From positions 23,891 through 87,890 of the forward strand of contig JANQHX010000016.1 in the NCBI GenBank assembly GCA_028282465.1: a DNA stretch of 64,000 nt, given 5' to 3'. The DNA is from Gynuella sp. (GTDB lineage: Bacteria > Pseudomonadota > Gammaproteobacteria > Pseudomonadales > Natronospirillaceae). The position numbers and the translations under genes are program-made. Shown here piece after piece: positions 42,747 to 51,344 of this stretch. Every line of letters starts with the position of its first letter. Positions within the stretch are counted from its first letter, which is position 1. The notes below the pieces were generated by a model, which did no database searches, was not told the origin of the DNA, and was given only the letters and a program-made list of their open reading frames with translations.

Positions 42747-43139
42747 TTTAATTTTCCTTCAAACAAAATGTTTCCGTGCTGTTTTTAAAAAACAGCGGTT
42801 AGGTTTCCTTACCTGCCGGGTGTTGTTTTTGTTTAAGGTTGGCAAGCGTTAGTTCAGTACAAATTTGCATGAGCTATGTTTGTTCACAACGTCTTGTGAA
42901 ACCGGTTACATCATTGGAAATGACTATGTCATTAACAAGTCGAATAAATTTGTTAATGTGATTTGGTTATCAAAAATTATTGATTTGATTTATGAGAGGT
43001 CAATATTTACTCTTTTCCAGTACTAAATTAGCTTATTAGTGACTTAATTTCAGCAAAACCCTAATTTATTGAAAAATCGGGAGTAAATATTGTTAATAGG
43101 CGAGAGTAAAATTAGCTTATAAAAAGATTCAGATAAGTG
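42747..43139. repeat. 393-base regulatory-looking gap with several inverted and direct repeats
   Basis: Upstream of the beta-helix gene. It contains a U-rich hairpin (GCTGTTTTT / AAAAACAGC, near 42777-42795), an 18-base palindrome TTCACAA-CGTC-TTGTGAA at 42883-42900, and a 12-base inverted repeat, CAATATTTACTC (43001-43012) with GAGTAAATATTG (43081-43092). A direct repeat of AAATTAGCTTAT occurs at 43025-43036 and 43109-43120. No gene was seen. It probably holds the promoter of the secreted protein and the end of the YafY-type operon. Confidence 0.55.
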
Positions 43140-43847
43140 TCATCCCCAAAAATCAGTCGACACATTCTCATCATAAAACTGCAAATAATGTTTCAAACTC
43201 AGTTCCGGGCCGGTTTGAAAATTTTCTTCGGTGGCGCAAAACTCAACCACTCTATCCACTCTGAAAGAGCGATAAGCTTGACGTAAACAGCACCAAGAAA
43301 TGAGTGTCCAATTAGAACCCCAAAACACTAATCCGAGGGGATAGACACTTCGGGAGGATTTCCGTTCTTTGGCGTCCAAGTATTCAATATTGCAAACGCT
43401 GAAACATTCGATAGCAGATCTGATGACGTCTAGGTTGGCAGCCCGTTGTTTACGACCATAATCTGGAATGAGGTATTTGGTATGTTTGTGGTTAAGCTCG
43501 TGCATCATCCGATCGGGCAACACAGCTTTAATTTTGTCCAAGGCGGTATTGCTATGCTCCAGCACTTCGTCGTCAGCCAAAGCTTTTACCATACGAATGC
43601 CCAGCATTAAGGCTTCTACTTCTTGTTCAGTAAACATAAGCGGCGGAACCGAGGCGCCAGGTTGAAGCTGATAACCGACACCAGCTTCTCCCTCGATGGC
43701 TACTCCTGAAAGAACCAAAGACTGCACATCACGGTAAATGGTTCGCTCTGATACTGACATACGATCAGCCAATTCCTTTGCAGTAATGGCTCTGCGTCGA
43801 CTGCGTAACAATGTCAGCAACTGCAACAGTCGCTCAGATTTATTCAT
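43140..43847 (-). CDS. YafY family transcriptional regulator (HTH plus WYL domain)
   Basis: A 235-residue regulator with a DeoR-like HTH_11 at the N-terminus (LLTLLRSRRRAITAKELADRMSVSERTIYRDVQSL, about residues 10-45) and a WYL-type ligand domain (about 135-210) in which the region ISWCCLRQAYRSFRVDRV shows the conserved Arg cluster. Members repress or activate small neighbouring operons and may sense nucleotides or oligonucleotides. Last gene of a four-gene operon with VOC, DUF1801-like and monooxygenase-like genes, 30 bases after the latter, so probably controls it. Confidence 0.9.
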   Translation of the reverse strand: MNKSERLLQLLTLLRSRRRAITAKELADRMSVSERTIYRDVQSLVLSGVAIEGEAGVGYQLQPGASVPPLMFTEQEVEALMLGIRMVKALADDEVLEHSNTALDKIKAVLPDRMMHELNHKHTKYLIPDYGRKQRAANLDVIRSAIECFSVCNIEYLDAKERKSSRSVYPLGLVFWGSNWTLISWCCLRQAYRSFRVDRVVEFCATEENFQTGPELSLKHYLQFYDENVSTDFWG

Positions 43848-43877
43848 GGAGTATCCTAATCAACACCTCGTTAATAC

Positions 43878-44189
43878 TTAGCCATCGTAGCCAATTTCGG
43901 CGATTGCAGGAATATGACGAAAGTTCATTGAGCTCTCGTCAGTAATTGCCATGAGCTCCGAAGCCCAAGGCTGTTGCATCAATTTATCTGACGCTGCTTT
44001 AGCTTTTTCTTCAGATTCCCAATGTACGATATCCATAAAAGTACCATCTGTGTCTTTTATTAAAGTGCGGTAGTAAAAGCCTGGCTGTGTTTTCAAGAAT
44101 TCATTCATTAAGGGCGCTAAGTCATTGAGCTTAGATTCGTCTTGATCAGACTTTAATTTGAAATTTACTAACTCTATTGTTGAATTCAT
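43878..44189 (-). CDS. Dimeric alpha-beta barrel protein (antibiotic biosynthesis monooxygenase-like)
   Basis: A 103-residue protein with the ferredoxin-like dimeric alpha/beta barrel pattern: strand IELVNFKLK, helix LNDLAPLMNEFLKTQPG, strand FYYRTLIKDTDGTFMDIVHWES, helix KAKAASDKLMQQPW. The W-x-S/E segment after the second strand is typical of ABM- and Dabb-like domains. Function unknown; members include small oxygenases and stress proteins. In operon with VOC, DUF1801-like and YafY genes. Confidence 0.75.
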   Translation of the reverse strand: MNSTIELVNFKLKSDQDESKLNDLAPLMNEFLKTQPGFYYRTLIKDTDGTFMDIVHWESEEKAKAASDKLMQQPWASELMAITDESSMNFRHIPAIAEIGYDG

Positions 44190-44203
44190 TGTTCTCTCCT
44201 CAA

Positions 44204-44524
44204 TTACTGGTTAATTAAAATTGCTTGCTGTAAGTAGTAGTTAAAAATTGTTTTATCAAAGCCTGTAATAGCCAAAACCCGCATTTTTTTAGAGTTTCCT
44301 TTTAGGCATCCAAACTCATCTCGGAACTGAGCACCCTTAAGGAAACCTATGTCGACACCATCAGCAGTCGTCCGTACATGACACAAGCCTGAACCACCTA
44401 AATAATAGGAAGTTATTCTTGGGGTTTTCCTCTCCTCAACGCCCTCTATAGCCAATAAGTATTTTCGAACTTTCAAAAACAGTTCTTTGTATTCGGACTG
44501 AATGTCGACATCAAATTGCATCAT
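44204..44524 (-). CDS. DUF1801-like (YdhG-type) small protein
   Basis: A 106-residue cytoplasmic protein with IQSEYKELFLKVRKYLLAIEGVEERKTPRITSYYLGG-type opening and RTTADGVDIGFLKGAQFRDEFGCLKGNSKKMRVL in the middle, a pattern of the DUF1801/YdhG iron-chaperone-like fold. Its start overlaps the stop of the VOC gene by one base (TAATG). No motif gives a clear function. Confidence 0.65.
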   Translation of the reverse strand: MMQFDVDIQSEYKELFLKVRKYLLAIEGVEERKTPRITSYYLGGSGLCHVRTTADGVDIGFLKGAQFRDEFGCLKGNSKKMRVLAITGFDKTIFNYYLQQAILINQ

Positions 44525-44946
44525 TAAGCACCTGTTTTGCTTTCATCCCAAAAAGTGCATTCGATTTTATTTCCGTCCAGATCCCTTACGAAACAACCGT
44601 AATACTCTGGCCCATAATGAGGGCGTGGCCCAGGCTCGCCGTCACAGCTTCCACCACATTCAAGCGCAACTTTGTAAAACTCTTTTACCATGGTTTCACT
44701 GGTACCAAAAAAACTGAAATGAACACCATTGCCCACATTCGCTACTTTTTCATCGAAGGGAATTTGCACCCAGAATTCAGGATACAGCTTGCCATAACCC
44801 ACACCCACATTAGGAACATCGAGAATTCGCTTGGCACCCACGGTGGCTAACACCTTGTCATAAAACGCTAGTGCTTTATTTAATTGATTTGTTCCTAAGG
44901 ATACATGAGACATGATGGATGGATTTTCAAAAGCTTGTTCAGACAT
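44524..44946 (-). CDS. VOC family (glyoxalase-like) protein
   Basis: A 140-residue vicinal-oxygen-chelate fold protein with the opening MSHVSLGTNQLNKALAFYDKVLATVGAKRI, GNGVHFSFFGTSETMVKEFYKVALECGG and the closing YYGCFVRDLDGNKIECTFWD. The His, Glu metal positions (SHVSLG, KIECTF) are present. These proteins include dioxygenases, glyoxalases and resistance proteins; the substrate is open. First gene of the four-gene operon ending in the YafY-type regulator. Confidence 0.85.
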   Translation of the reverse strand: MSEQAFENPSIMSHVSLGTNQLNKALAFYDKVLATVGAKRILDVPNVGVGYGKLYPEFWVQIPFDEKVANVGNGVHFSFFGTSETMVKEFYKVALECGGSCDGEPGPRPHYGPEYYGCFVRDLDGNKIECTFWDESKTGA

Positions 44947-45157
44947 AAGTATTTCCTTTTTATTGGTTAACGAAAATTTACGACAAGAGAAAGGATAAAA
45001 AATAACAGTGACAGGACATGTCAGTAGGGATTGATCTAATAAAATTTGCTTCAGTAAATCTGTAATTTTCTAAGTGTGTTGTATCCGGATTTGAACCATG
45101 GCTAAATGGTCTCGACCGTCAAATATATTAATATTTACTTATATTATAAATTTAATG

Positions 45158-46201
45158 ATGAGATTGTATTTAAAAAATAAACCTATGCTGTTGTCAGTTT
45201 TACTTTCAACAGCAATAACTTTGATGGTAGCTGGCTGCGGAGGTTCAGATGGATCCTCTGGGGGAAACTCCGAAACGGGAGCAGACACTGATAATACAGA
45301 ACTAGATCCGATGATGATTCACGATGACTGTGTCATGTTTTATTCAGAAACGTCTAGTCAATTAGGCCCTAATAACACTGTGTTAACAGCACCTAGTAAC
45401 AGATGTATGGGTGGCCAGACTTTTACAACAAAACAAAAAGCGGTATCGCTTACAGTTCATAACCTTCCAGCTGAATTGCAAGTAGGTGAAGAAATTAAAA
45501 TTTCTGCAACAGGTATTACGATGTATTCAGTTTTCGATGTGACCAATGTATCAGACCAACCTGTTTGCTTAGTTGAAGCAAATAATTTCGAATTCTATGA
45601 TCAAAGTGAAAACCTAGTAACGAGTTATTGGACTGATTCATCTTATATTAGTGCAGAGGTTTTTTACGTTCCTGCTGCGGACGCAAATACCGACACCTGT
45701 ATACCTGCCAATCAAACCCGAAAATTTACCCATAGACACAGCAGCCGAGAGGGTCAATACTTTGATCAAATCGCCACAGTTGAATTCTCATCTCTTGAAC
45801 ATCTTAGTGGTTTTGAATACGAAGCCATTGATGGTTTAACACCAAAGAGCGTACAGTGGAATGGTAAAAACCTACTCACCGTTCATGTTGATAATGACAT
45901 TACAGAAGAAATTACAGTTACCTATCCAAGGTTTATTTTCTACGATGAAAACGATTACTTTGTGATGTTTACAACTCCATCAATAAATGGTGTTTCAACT
46001 TATGAAAACGTTGAAGCAAATACTGAATTTACCTTAGAAGCAGACTATGTGGTTACCGCCTTTGTTGCATCAAAAGTAAGTGTTCACACGGTATGGAACT
46101 ACCCAGACAAATGGAAACCTCAGAGTGAATTTGAAAACCTAGGTAGCGAAGAACTTAGGAATAATCAGGTTAATAGGCTTAAATCAATCTTGACCCAATA
46201 G
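45158..46201 (+). CDS. Putative outer-membrane lipoprotein of unknown function
   Basis: A protein of about 347 residues with a lipoprotein signal: positively charged RLYLKNK, a hydrophobic stretch and lipobox MVAG-C, then a GGSDGSSGG linker. The mature domain is beta-rich with several Cys (CVMFY, NRCMGG, VCLVEAN, TCIPANQ) that may pair. No known enzyme motif. I choose ATG 45158 because it places the lipobox about 26 residues from the start; in-frame ATGs at 45098 and 45185 are alternatives. Monocistronic, divergent from the VOC operon. Confidence 0.7.
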   Translation: MRLYLKNKPMLLSVLLSTAITLMVAGCGGSDGSSGGNSETGADTDNTELDPMMIHDDCVMFYSETSSQLGPNNTVLTAPSNRCMGGQTFTTKQKAVSLTVHNLPAELQVGEEIKISATGITMYSVFDVTNVSDQPVCLVEANNFEFYDQSENLVTSYWTDSSYISAEVFYVPAADANTDTCIPANQTRKFTHRHSSREGQYFDQIATVEFSSLEHLSGFEYEAIDGLTPKSVQWNGKNLLTVHVDNDITEEITVTYPRFIFYDENDYFVMFTTPSINGVSTYENVEANTEFTLEADYVVTAFVASKVSVHTVWNYPDKWKPQSEFENLGSEELRNNQVNRLKSILTQ

Positions 46202-46230
46202 CCCTTTCAACTATTCAGAAGAAAGCACAT

Positions 46231-46259
46231 TAAAGCTTGAGCCATATACTCAAGCTTTA
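46231..46259. terminator. Hairpin between convergent genes
   Basis: Perfect 11-base-pair stem TAAAGCTTGAG / CTCAAGCTTTA with a 7-base loop, 30 bases after the lipoprotein stop. On the minus strand no long T-run follows; likely a bidirectional terminator of moderate strength. Confidence 0.6.
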
Positions 46260-46321
46260 GCTCCCCATAATGTAATTTGGAGACCCGTGGGTTGCCTTAA
46301 GGAACCACTGCTCAAGTGATA

Positions 46322-46636
46322 CTAACGACCCCAGATATGAGAATTGGAGCGAGAGGCTTTAGATTTAGGGGTAGATTTTGGTTTACCAGTACGACCCTTT
46401 TTAGGTGGATTCGGATCAAAATTCACCTTTAAACAATGCACATAAAACTGCTCAACCTTTTCCCTAGCCCAGGGAGTTTTTCTTAAAAACTTAAGGGATG
46501 ATTTAACACTTGGGTCATGGCTAAAACATCGAATATTAATGTGTTGGGCCATTCGCTCCCATCCAAGCCTTTCGGATAACTCTATTAAAATTTGTTCCAG
46601 TTTCACCCCGTGTAAGGGATTATTTTCTTGGGGCAT
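46322..46636 (-). CDS. VF530 family (DUF2132) putative DNA-binding protein
   Basis: A 104-residue protein matching the VF530/DUF2132 family: [22 protein letters not shown], then [35 protein letters not shown]. The C-terminal 25 residues form a basic tail of Lys, Ser and Pro ([18 protein letters not shown]) that could contact nucleic acid. The family structure suggests DNA binding but no role is established. Last in a minus-strand cluster after the VOC and sfsA genes. Confidence 0.85.
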   Translation of the reverse strand: MPQENNPLHGVKLEQILIELSERLGWERMAQHINIRCFSHDPSVKSSLKFLRKTPWAREKVEQFYVHCLKVNFDPNPPKKGRTGKPKSTPKSKASRSNSHIWGR

Positions 46637-46658
46637 CTATCTCTAATCTCTCCAAACC

Positions 46659-47036
46659 TTAGCTATTTTTTAATTCAAGCAAATCCCATTTATTGCCATA
46701 GAGATCCTGAAATACTACAACAGTGCCGTAGTTTTCCTCTCTGGGTTTTTCTAGAAATGTCACACCGGCTTCAGTCATACTATTATAGTCTTGCCAAAAA
46801 TTATTAGTCTGAAGAAATAGAAACACTCGACCACCGGTTTGGTTACCAATGTGTTGCGTCTGTTCATCATCAACAGCCTTAGCCAACAAGAGACAGGTAC
46901 CATTGCCATGGGGAGGGGATACTCTAACCCAGCGCTTTGTGTCAGTTAATGATGTATCTTCGACAAGTTCAAATCCTAGTTTTTTAGTATAGAACTCTAT
47001 TGCTTCGTCGTAGTCTCTAACCACGAGTGAAATCAT
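46659..47036 (-). CDS. VOC family (glyoxalase-like) protein
   Basis: A protein of about 125 residues with a typical VOC opening MISLVVRDYDEAIEFYTKKLGFELVED and closing VVVFQDLYGNKWDLLEL, with the Glu metal ligand near the end. I start at ATG 47036; a TTG at 47051 in frame adds five residues. It is unrelated in detail to the VOC gene at 44524. Probably cotranscribed with sfsA, 54 bases upstream. Substrate unknown. Confidence 0.82.
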   Translation of the reverse strand: MISLVVRDYDEAIEFYTKKLGFELVEDTSLTDTKRWVRVSPPHGNGTCLLLAKAVDDEQTQHIGNQTGGRVFLFLQTNNFWQDYNSMTEAGVTFLEKPREENYGTVVVFQDLYGNKWDLLELKNS

Positions 47037-47089
47037 TGAAATCACGGACAACTCAATCTGCTTGTTTGAAAAGTTTTTTCACACATTCC

Positions 47090-47797
47090 CTAGGCTCCGA
47101 TGTTAAGCTTATAGTTAATAGCTATGCTATTTTCTGTAATCTCACAACCATAGACAAACACTTCTACACCTGCTTTTACCGCTTGAGTAAATGTTGCAGC
47201 ATATTCTGGGTCAATGTGGCTGGCCGGTCTTACTTCTTTAATACCCGTGTGAGCCACATTAAAAAACAATACAGCCCGATTGCCTTTTTCCAATTCGGCC
47301 ATTAATTCCCGAAGGTGCTTGGTACCTCTTGTGGTTTTTGCATCAGGGAAATAGCCGATACCGTCATCTTCCAACAAAGTGACATTTTTTATTTCAACGA
47401 AACAAGAAGGTTTCGATTCATCTTTTAACAGAATATCTATTCGGCTATTTTCATCACCATATTTAACTTCGGTTTTTAATTCTGAGTAACCGATAAGTTC
47501 TGGAATACGTTTTTCTAAAATGGCTTCCTTTACTAGATGATTGGCACGCCCTGTGTTAATACAGGCTAAATTTTTTCCCTGAAGCTCAACCAATTCCCAG
47601 GTGTATTTCAATTTGCGTTTAGGGTCATCCACAAACCTTAGCCAAACTCTATCACCCTCACTCCAGCAGTTTTTCATACTACCCGTATTTGGGCAGTGGG
47701 CAGTAACAGCAGAACCATCTTTAAGAATGACATCTGCCAGAAAACGTTTGTATCGTTTCACTAAACGCCCTTCCAATAGGGCAGACTCAAACTTCAT
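47090..47797 (-). CDS. sfsA: DNA/RNA nuclease SfsA
   Basis: A 235-residue SfsA protein, historically a sugar-fermentation stimulation factor and now known as a nuclease. It has the N-terminal OB-fold (LLEGRLVKRYKRFLADVIL, HCPNTGSMKNCW) and the nuclease core with SRIDILLKD...CFVEIKNVTLL (PD-(D/E)xK-like) and FPDAKTTRGTKHLREL. All expected catalytic residues appear kept. Its start overlaps the end of the aminotransferase gene by 4 bases. Aminotransferase-sfsA is a common gammaproteobacterial pairing. Confidence 0.94.
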   Translation of the reverse strand: MKFESALLEGRLVKRYKRFLADVILKDGSAVTAHCPNTGSMKNCWSEGDRVWLRFVDDPKRKLKYTWELVELQGKNLACINTGRANHLVKEAILEKRIPELIGYSELKTEVKYGDENSRIDILLKDESKPSCFVEIKNVTLLEDDGIGYFPDAKTTRGTKHLRELMAELEKGNRAVLFFNVAHTGIKEVRPASHIDPEYAATFTQAVKAGVEVFVYGCEITENSIAINYKLNIGA

Positions 47798-48954
47798 TTC
47801 AAAAAATCTTTTAATTTAGTTATCGCTCTTTCGAGTACAGGGATTTCGCAGGTATAGGCAAATCGGACTTCCGTTTTCCAGTTTGCACCGCCGAAATCCT
47901 GACCGGGAGTGATGGCCACACCGGTTTCGTCTAAGAGTTCATGGCAGAAACCCATGGCATCATTGGTAAACCTAGAAGCATCAGCATAGATGTAAAAAGC
48001 GCCTTCCGGCTTGGCATTAATTTTAAACCCTAGTTTTTCAAGCTCAGGTTTCAAAAAGTTTTTACGCTGATTCAGCTCTGATTTTCGTTGCTCTAAAAGC
48101 TGTATCACATCTGAATCGAATGCGTTAAGTGCAGCATATTGCGCCGGTGCTGGAGCACAAAGGAAAAGGTTTTGAGCCAGACGGTCAACGGCCTCAATAA
48201 AGTCATCAGGAACCACTAACCAGCCTAATCGCCAACCTGTCATTTGAAAGTACTTAGAAAAACTCTGAATTACCCAGGGGTTTTTTGATTCATGGAGAAT
48301 GCTGTTCGGATGCCCTTCATAAATTAAGCCCTGATATATTTCATCCATAAACAGATGTAAGTTATGTTGGCTCACAAAATCTACCAATTGTTTTTGCTGA
48401 CCACTGCTTAACACGGCACCTGTTGGGTTGCCTGGAGAAGCAATCAAAATACCTTTGGTTTCAGGAGTCAATTGTTCTTCAAGATCTTTAAAATTAAGCT
48501 GATAATTTTCGTCGGCTCGAAGATTTACCACCTGTGGTTGAATATCCAACAGCTCTGCAAAATGTCGGTTGCAGGGATAACCGGGTTCTGGGAGTAACAG
48601 TTTATCCCCAGCGTTTAAAGTTGCTGACAGTGCAAGTAATAGGGCCCCACTTGCTCCAGGTGTGACCGCAATGTTTTTTGCATTCACCTCTAGTTTTTGA
48701 GACTGCCAGTAAAACTCAGCAATACGCTGTTTAAGTTCAGGAATTCCAAGAGCAGGGGTATATTTGGTATTGCCTTGAGTCATGGCTTCAATTCCCCCTT
48801 GGACGATGGCATCAGGCGTGGGAAAATCCGGCTCACCCACTTCAAGATGAATAACCTCGCGACCTTCGGCTGCCATGGCTCTGGCTTTTCCTAATAGATC
48901 CATCACGTGAAAAGGCTCTATACGGTCAATTCTAGAAGCGGGCTTAAGTGACAT
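47794..48954 (-). CDS. PLP-dependent class I/II aminotransferase
   Basis: A 386-residue aminotransferase of the fold-type I AspC-like group. It shows EVGEPDFPTPD near the N-terminus, TPGASGALLLAL for phosphate binding, ASPGNPTGAVLS with the Asn, DEIYQGLIYEG with the Asp pairing the PLP nitrogen, and SFSKYFQMTGWRLGW with the Schiff-base Lys. I start at ATG 48954; a TTG at 48966 is less likely. The amino donor/acceptor pair is not assignable. Cotranscribed with sfsA and divergent from gluQ. Confidence 0.92.
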   Translation of the reverse strand: MSLKPASRIDRIEPFHVMDLLGKARAMAAEGREVIHLEVGEPDFPTPDAIVQGGIEAMTQGNTKYTPALGIPELKQRIAEFYWQSQKLEVNAKNIAVTPGASGALLLALSATLNAGDKLLLPEPGYPCNRHFAELLDIQPQVVNLRADENYQLNFKDLEEQLTPETKGILIASPGNPTGAVLSSGQQKQLVDFVSQHNLHLFMDEIYQGLIYEGHPNSILHESKNPWVIQSFSKYFQMTGWRLGWLVVPDDFIEAVDRLAQNLFLCAPAPAQYAALNAFDSDVIQLLEQRKSELNQRKNFLKPELEKLGFKINAKPEGAFYIYADASRFTNDAMGFCHELLDETGVAITPGQDFGGANWKTEVRFAYTCEIPVLERAITKLKDFLK

Positions 48955-49000
48955 AATTATGCTCAATAACTAATTAGTGAATGTAAACATTTTATCCTAT

Positions 49001-49861
49001 ATGCCCTACATCGGTCGATTTGCTCCATCACCTACAGGCCCACTTCATCTAGGGTCACTCTATACTGCTGTGGCAAGTTACTTGGACGCCAAGGCTAACA
49101 ATGGACAATGGCTAGTTCGGATAGATGATCTAGACCCTCCTCGGGAACAGCCCGGCGCTTCAGTTCACATACTAAAAACATTAGAAAGCTACGGTCTAAT
49201 GTGGGATGGTGAAGTCATCTATCAAAGTCAACGGAGTGATGCGTACGAGCAGACTCTTGAAACACTGTGGTCCTCGGAGGATTTATTTCATTGTGTTTGT
49301 TCAAGAAAACAGCTTCAGGGTTTGGATGTTTATCCTGGAACTTGTCGGAACAATAAGCAACCTAGTTCGAATCCCAGCGCCATCAGAATTAAAACCTCTA
49401 ATCGAAACATAAGTTTTCAAGATGGCATACAAGGACTTCAACAAATTAACCTGAGTAAAGACATAGGAGATTTTATTCTTAAAAGAAAAGACAACCTATA
49501 TGCCTATCAGTTGGCAGTAGTGGTTGATGATGCACACCAAAACATCAATCACATTGTGCGAGGTATTGATTTGATGGATTCAACACCCCGGCAGATTTGG
49601 GTACAACAATGCCTGGGCTTAGCAGAACAACGCTATTATCATTTACCCGTTATTGTTAATGAACAAGGACAAAAACTTAGCAAGCAAACCTATGCAAAAG
49701 ATGTTTTAGCCGGAGACCTTCAGCAGAATTTATTTTGGGTACTGCAACATTTAAATGTAGCCCCAATGGAGATGGGCACAATTCCGGAAATGCTCAATGA
49801 GGCCCAGAGTAAATGGCAGATTGATTCTTTGACAAATCAACAACAGATTTTGGAGGGTTAG
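49001..49861 (+). CDS. gluQRS: Glutamyl-Q tRNA(Asp) synthetase
   Basis: A 286-residue truncated glutamyl-tRNA synthetase homologue that attaches glutamate to queuosine 34 of tRNA(Asp). It begins YIGRFAPSPTGPLHLGSL with a HIGH-type HLGS motif, contains the zinc site CVCSRKQ...YPGTCR, and a KMSKS-like QKLSKQTYA; the anticodon-binding domain is absent, as expected. I start at ATG 49001 (in YMPYIGRF); an in-frame GTG at 48977 adds eight residues. The usual neighbour dksA is not here. Confidence 0.92.
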   Translation: MPYIGRFAPSPTGPLHLGSLYTAVASYLDAKANNGQWLVRIDDLDPPREQPGASVHILKTLESYGLMWDGEVIYQSQRSDAYEQTLETLWSSEDLFHCVCSRKQLQGLDVYPGTCRNNKQPSSNPSAIRIKTSNRNISFQDGIQGLQQINLSKDIGDFILKRKDNLYAYQLAVVVDDAHQNINHIVRGIDLMDSTPRQIWVQQCLGLAEQRYYHLPVIVNEQGQKLSKQTYAKDVLAGDLQQNLFWVLQHLNVAPMEMGTIPEMLNEAQSKWQIDSLTNQQQILEG

Positions 49862-49961
49862 TACTAGCTAATTGATCGAAGGCTATAAACCCACCTCTAC
49901 TAGCTGTAAACCTTATACCTAATAAGGTATTCTCTGCTCCCCATTTTGATACCTTCTAACT

Positions 49962-51344
49962 ATGCCAGCATTTAATGAACTAAACCTTTCTCAAGCCATG
50001 CAAACTAACTTAAAAGAGTTAGGGTATTTAAGCATGACACCCATTCAAGCTCAGAGCTTGCCAGCTGTGTTAGGTGGTAAAGATGTGATTGCTAAAGCTA
50101 AAACAGGTAGTGGCAAAACCGCGGCCTTTGGCATTGGTCTGGTGGAGAAGTTAGAGGCTAAAAATTTTCGAGCTCAGGCACTGGTGTTATGTCCAACGAG
50201 GGAGCTGGCAGACCAAGTAGCCAAAGAATTACGACGACTTGCTCGTATGACTCAAAATATAAAGATTCTAACCCTATGCGGGGGCACCCCCATAGGCCCA
50301 CAACTAGGTTCCCTAGAACGAGGCGCGCATATTGTAGTGGGTACTCCAGGAAGAATTGCGGATCACCTCCGTAAGAAATCTTTAGACTTGTCGTCAGTTA
50401 ATACTGTGGTTTTGGATGAAGCTGACAGAATGTTGGACATGGGCTTTATCGACCCAATTCGAAACATACTCGATCACGCCACTTGGCGAAAACAAACCCT
50501 ACTGTTTTCCGCTACTTTTCCTGAACAAATAGAAAACATCAGCCAGGAATTTCAAAAAGATCCGATTCAAGTATCAGTGGATGAAACCCATAACACGGCT
50601 AGCATTGAGCAAGAGTTTTATTTAATCGACAAATCAAGTCGTATGGACGCATTAGAACAAACTTTACTGCACCACCAATTGGAAAGTACGGTTGTGTTTT
50701 GTCACACCAAGCAAACTACTGCTGACGTTGCTAGACAACTTAACAATAGTGGCTTTGCAGCGCTGGCTTTACATGGAGACCTAGCACAAAAAGAAAGGGA
50801 TCAGGTTCTGGTTCGTTTTGCAAACAGAAGCACCAGTATTTTAGTAGCTACCGATGTGGCGGCCAGGGGCTTGGATATCCAAGGTCTCGACCTCGTAGTG
50901 AACTATGAAATTCCTCGAGAAGAAGCAGTGTATGTACATAGAATTGGTAGAACTGGACGTTCTGGACAATCAGGCTTAGCAATAAGTTTCTGTGCAGAGT
51001 CTGAAACCTATAAGGTGGATGCCATTGCAGATTATTTGAAACAAGGGGTAGAGTTAGTTCCTTGGACACCAGAAAAATCCAGTTCGTCAATACAACCCTA
51101 TATGCCAACCATGATAACCCTGCAATTTGATGAAGGTAAAAAAAATAAATTAAGACCTGGAGATATTCTAGGGGCGTTAACGGGTGAGTCAGGTTTAGAT
51201 GGAAGCCAGGTTGGGAAAATAGATATTTTTCCATTTACCGCCTACGTAGCAGTAGAAAGAAACCTAGGTAAAAAAGCATTAAAACTTTTACTCAACGGAA
51301 AAATAAAGGGACGTAAAATCAAAGTTCGCTTAATTGATCGTTAA
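49962..51344 (+). CDS. dbpA: ATP-dependent RNA helicase DbpA
   Basis: A 460-residue DEAD-box helicase acting in 50S ribosome assembly. Motifs in order: Q-motif (GYLSMTPIQAQSLP), Walker A AKTGSGKTAA, PTRELADQ, VGTPGRIADHL, DEADRMLDMGF, FSATFPEQ, VFCHTKQT, VATDVAARGLDI, HRIGRTGRSG. The last 80 residues (about 380-460) form the DbpA RRM-like domain that binds 23S rRNA hairpin 92. The length agrees with E. coli DbpA (457 aa). It overlaps the convergent kinase gene by 4 bases. Confidence 0.94.
   Translation: MPAFNELNLSQAMQTNLKELGYLSMTPIQAQSLPAVLGGKDVIAKAKTGSGKTAAFGIGLVEKLEAKNFRAQALVLCPTRELADQVAKELRRLARMTQNIKILTLCGGTPIGPQLGSLERGAHIVVGTPGRIADHLRKKSLDLSSVNTVVLDEADRMLDMGFIDPIRNILDHATWRKQTLLFSATFPEQIENISQEFQKDPIQVSVDETHNTASIEQEFYLIDKSSRMDALEQTLLHHQLESTVVFCHTKQTTADVARQLNNSGFAALALHGDLAQKERDQVLVRFANRSTSILVATDVAARGLDIQGLDLVVNYEIPREEAVYVHRIGRTGRSGQSGLAISFCAESETYKVDAIADYLKQGVELVPWTPEKSSSSIQPYMPTMITLQFDEGKKNKLRPGDILGALTGESGLDGSQVGKIDIFPFTAYVAVERNLGKKALKLLLNGKIKGRKIKVRLIDR

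Noticed and set aside
42770..42870. Possible c-di-GMP riboswitch in the leader of the beta-helix gene
   Set aside because: Short pieces such as GCCAACC and CCGGCAGGTAA recall the GEMM motif, but the conserved GACGCAAAGCC core and pairing pattern are absent.
42883..42900. CRP binding site
   Set aside because: The half-site order is TTCACAA then TTGTGAA, the inverse of TGTGA-N6-TCACA.
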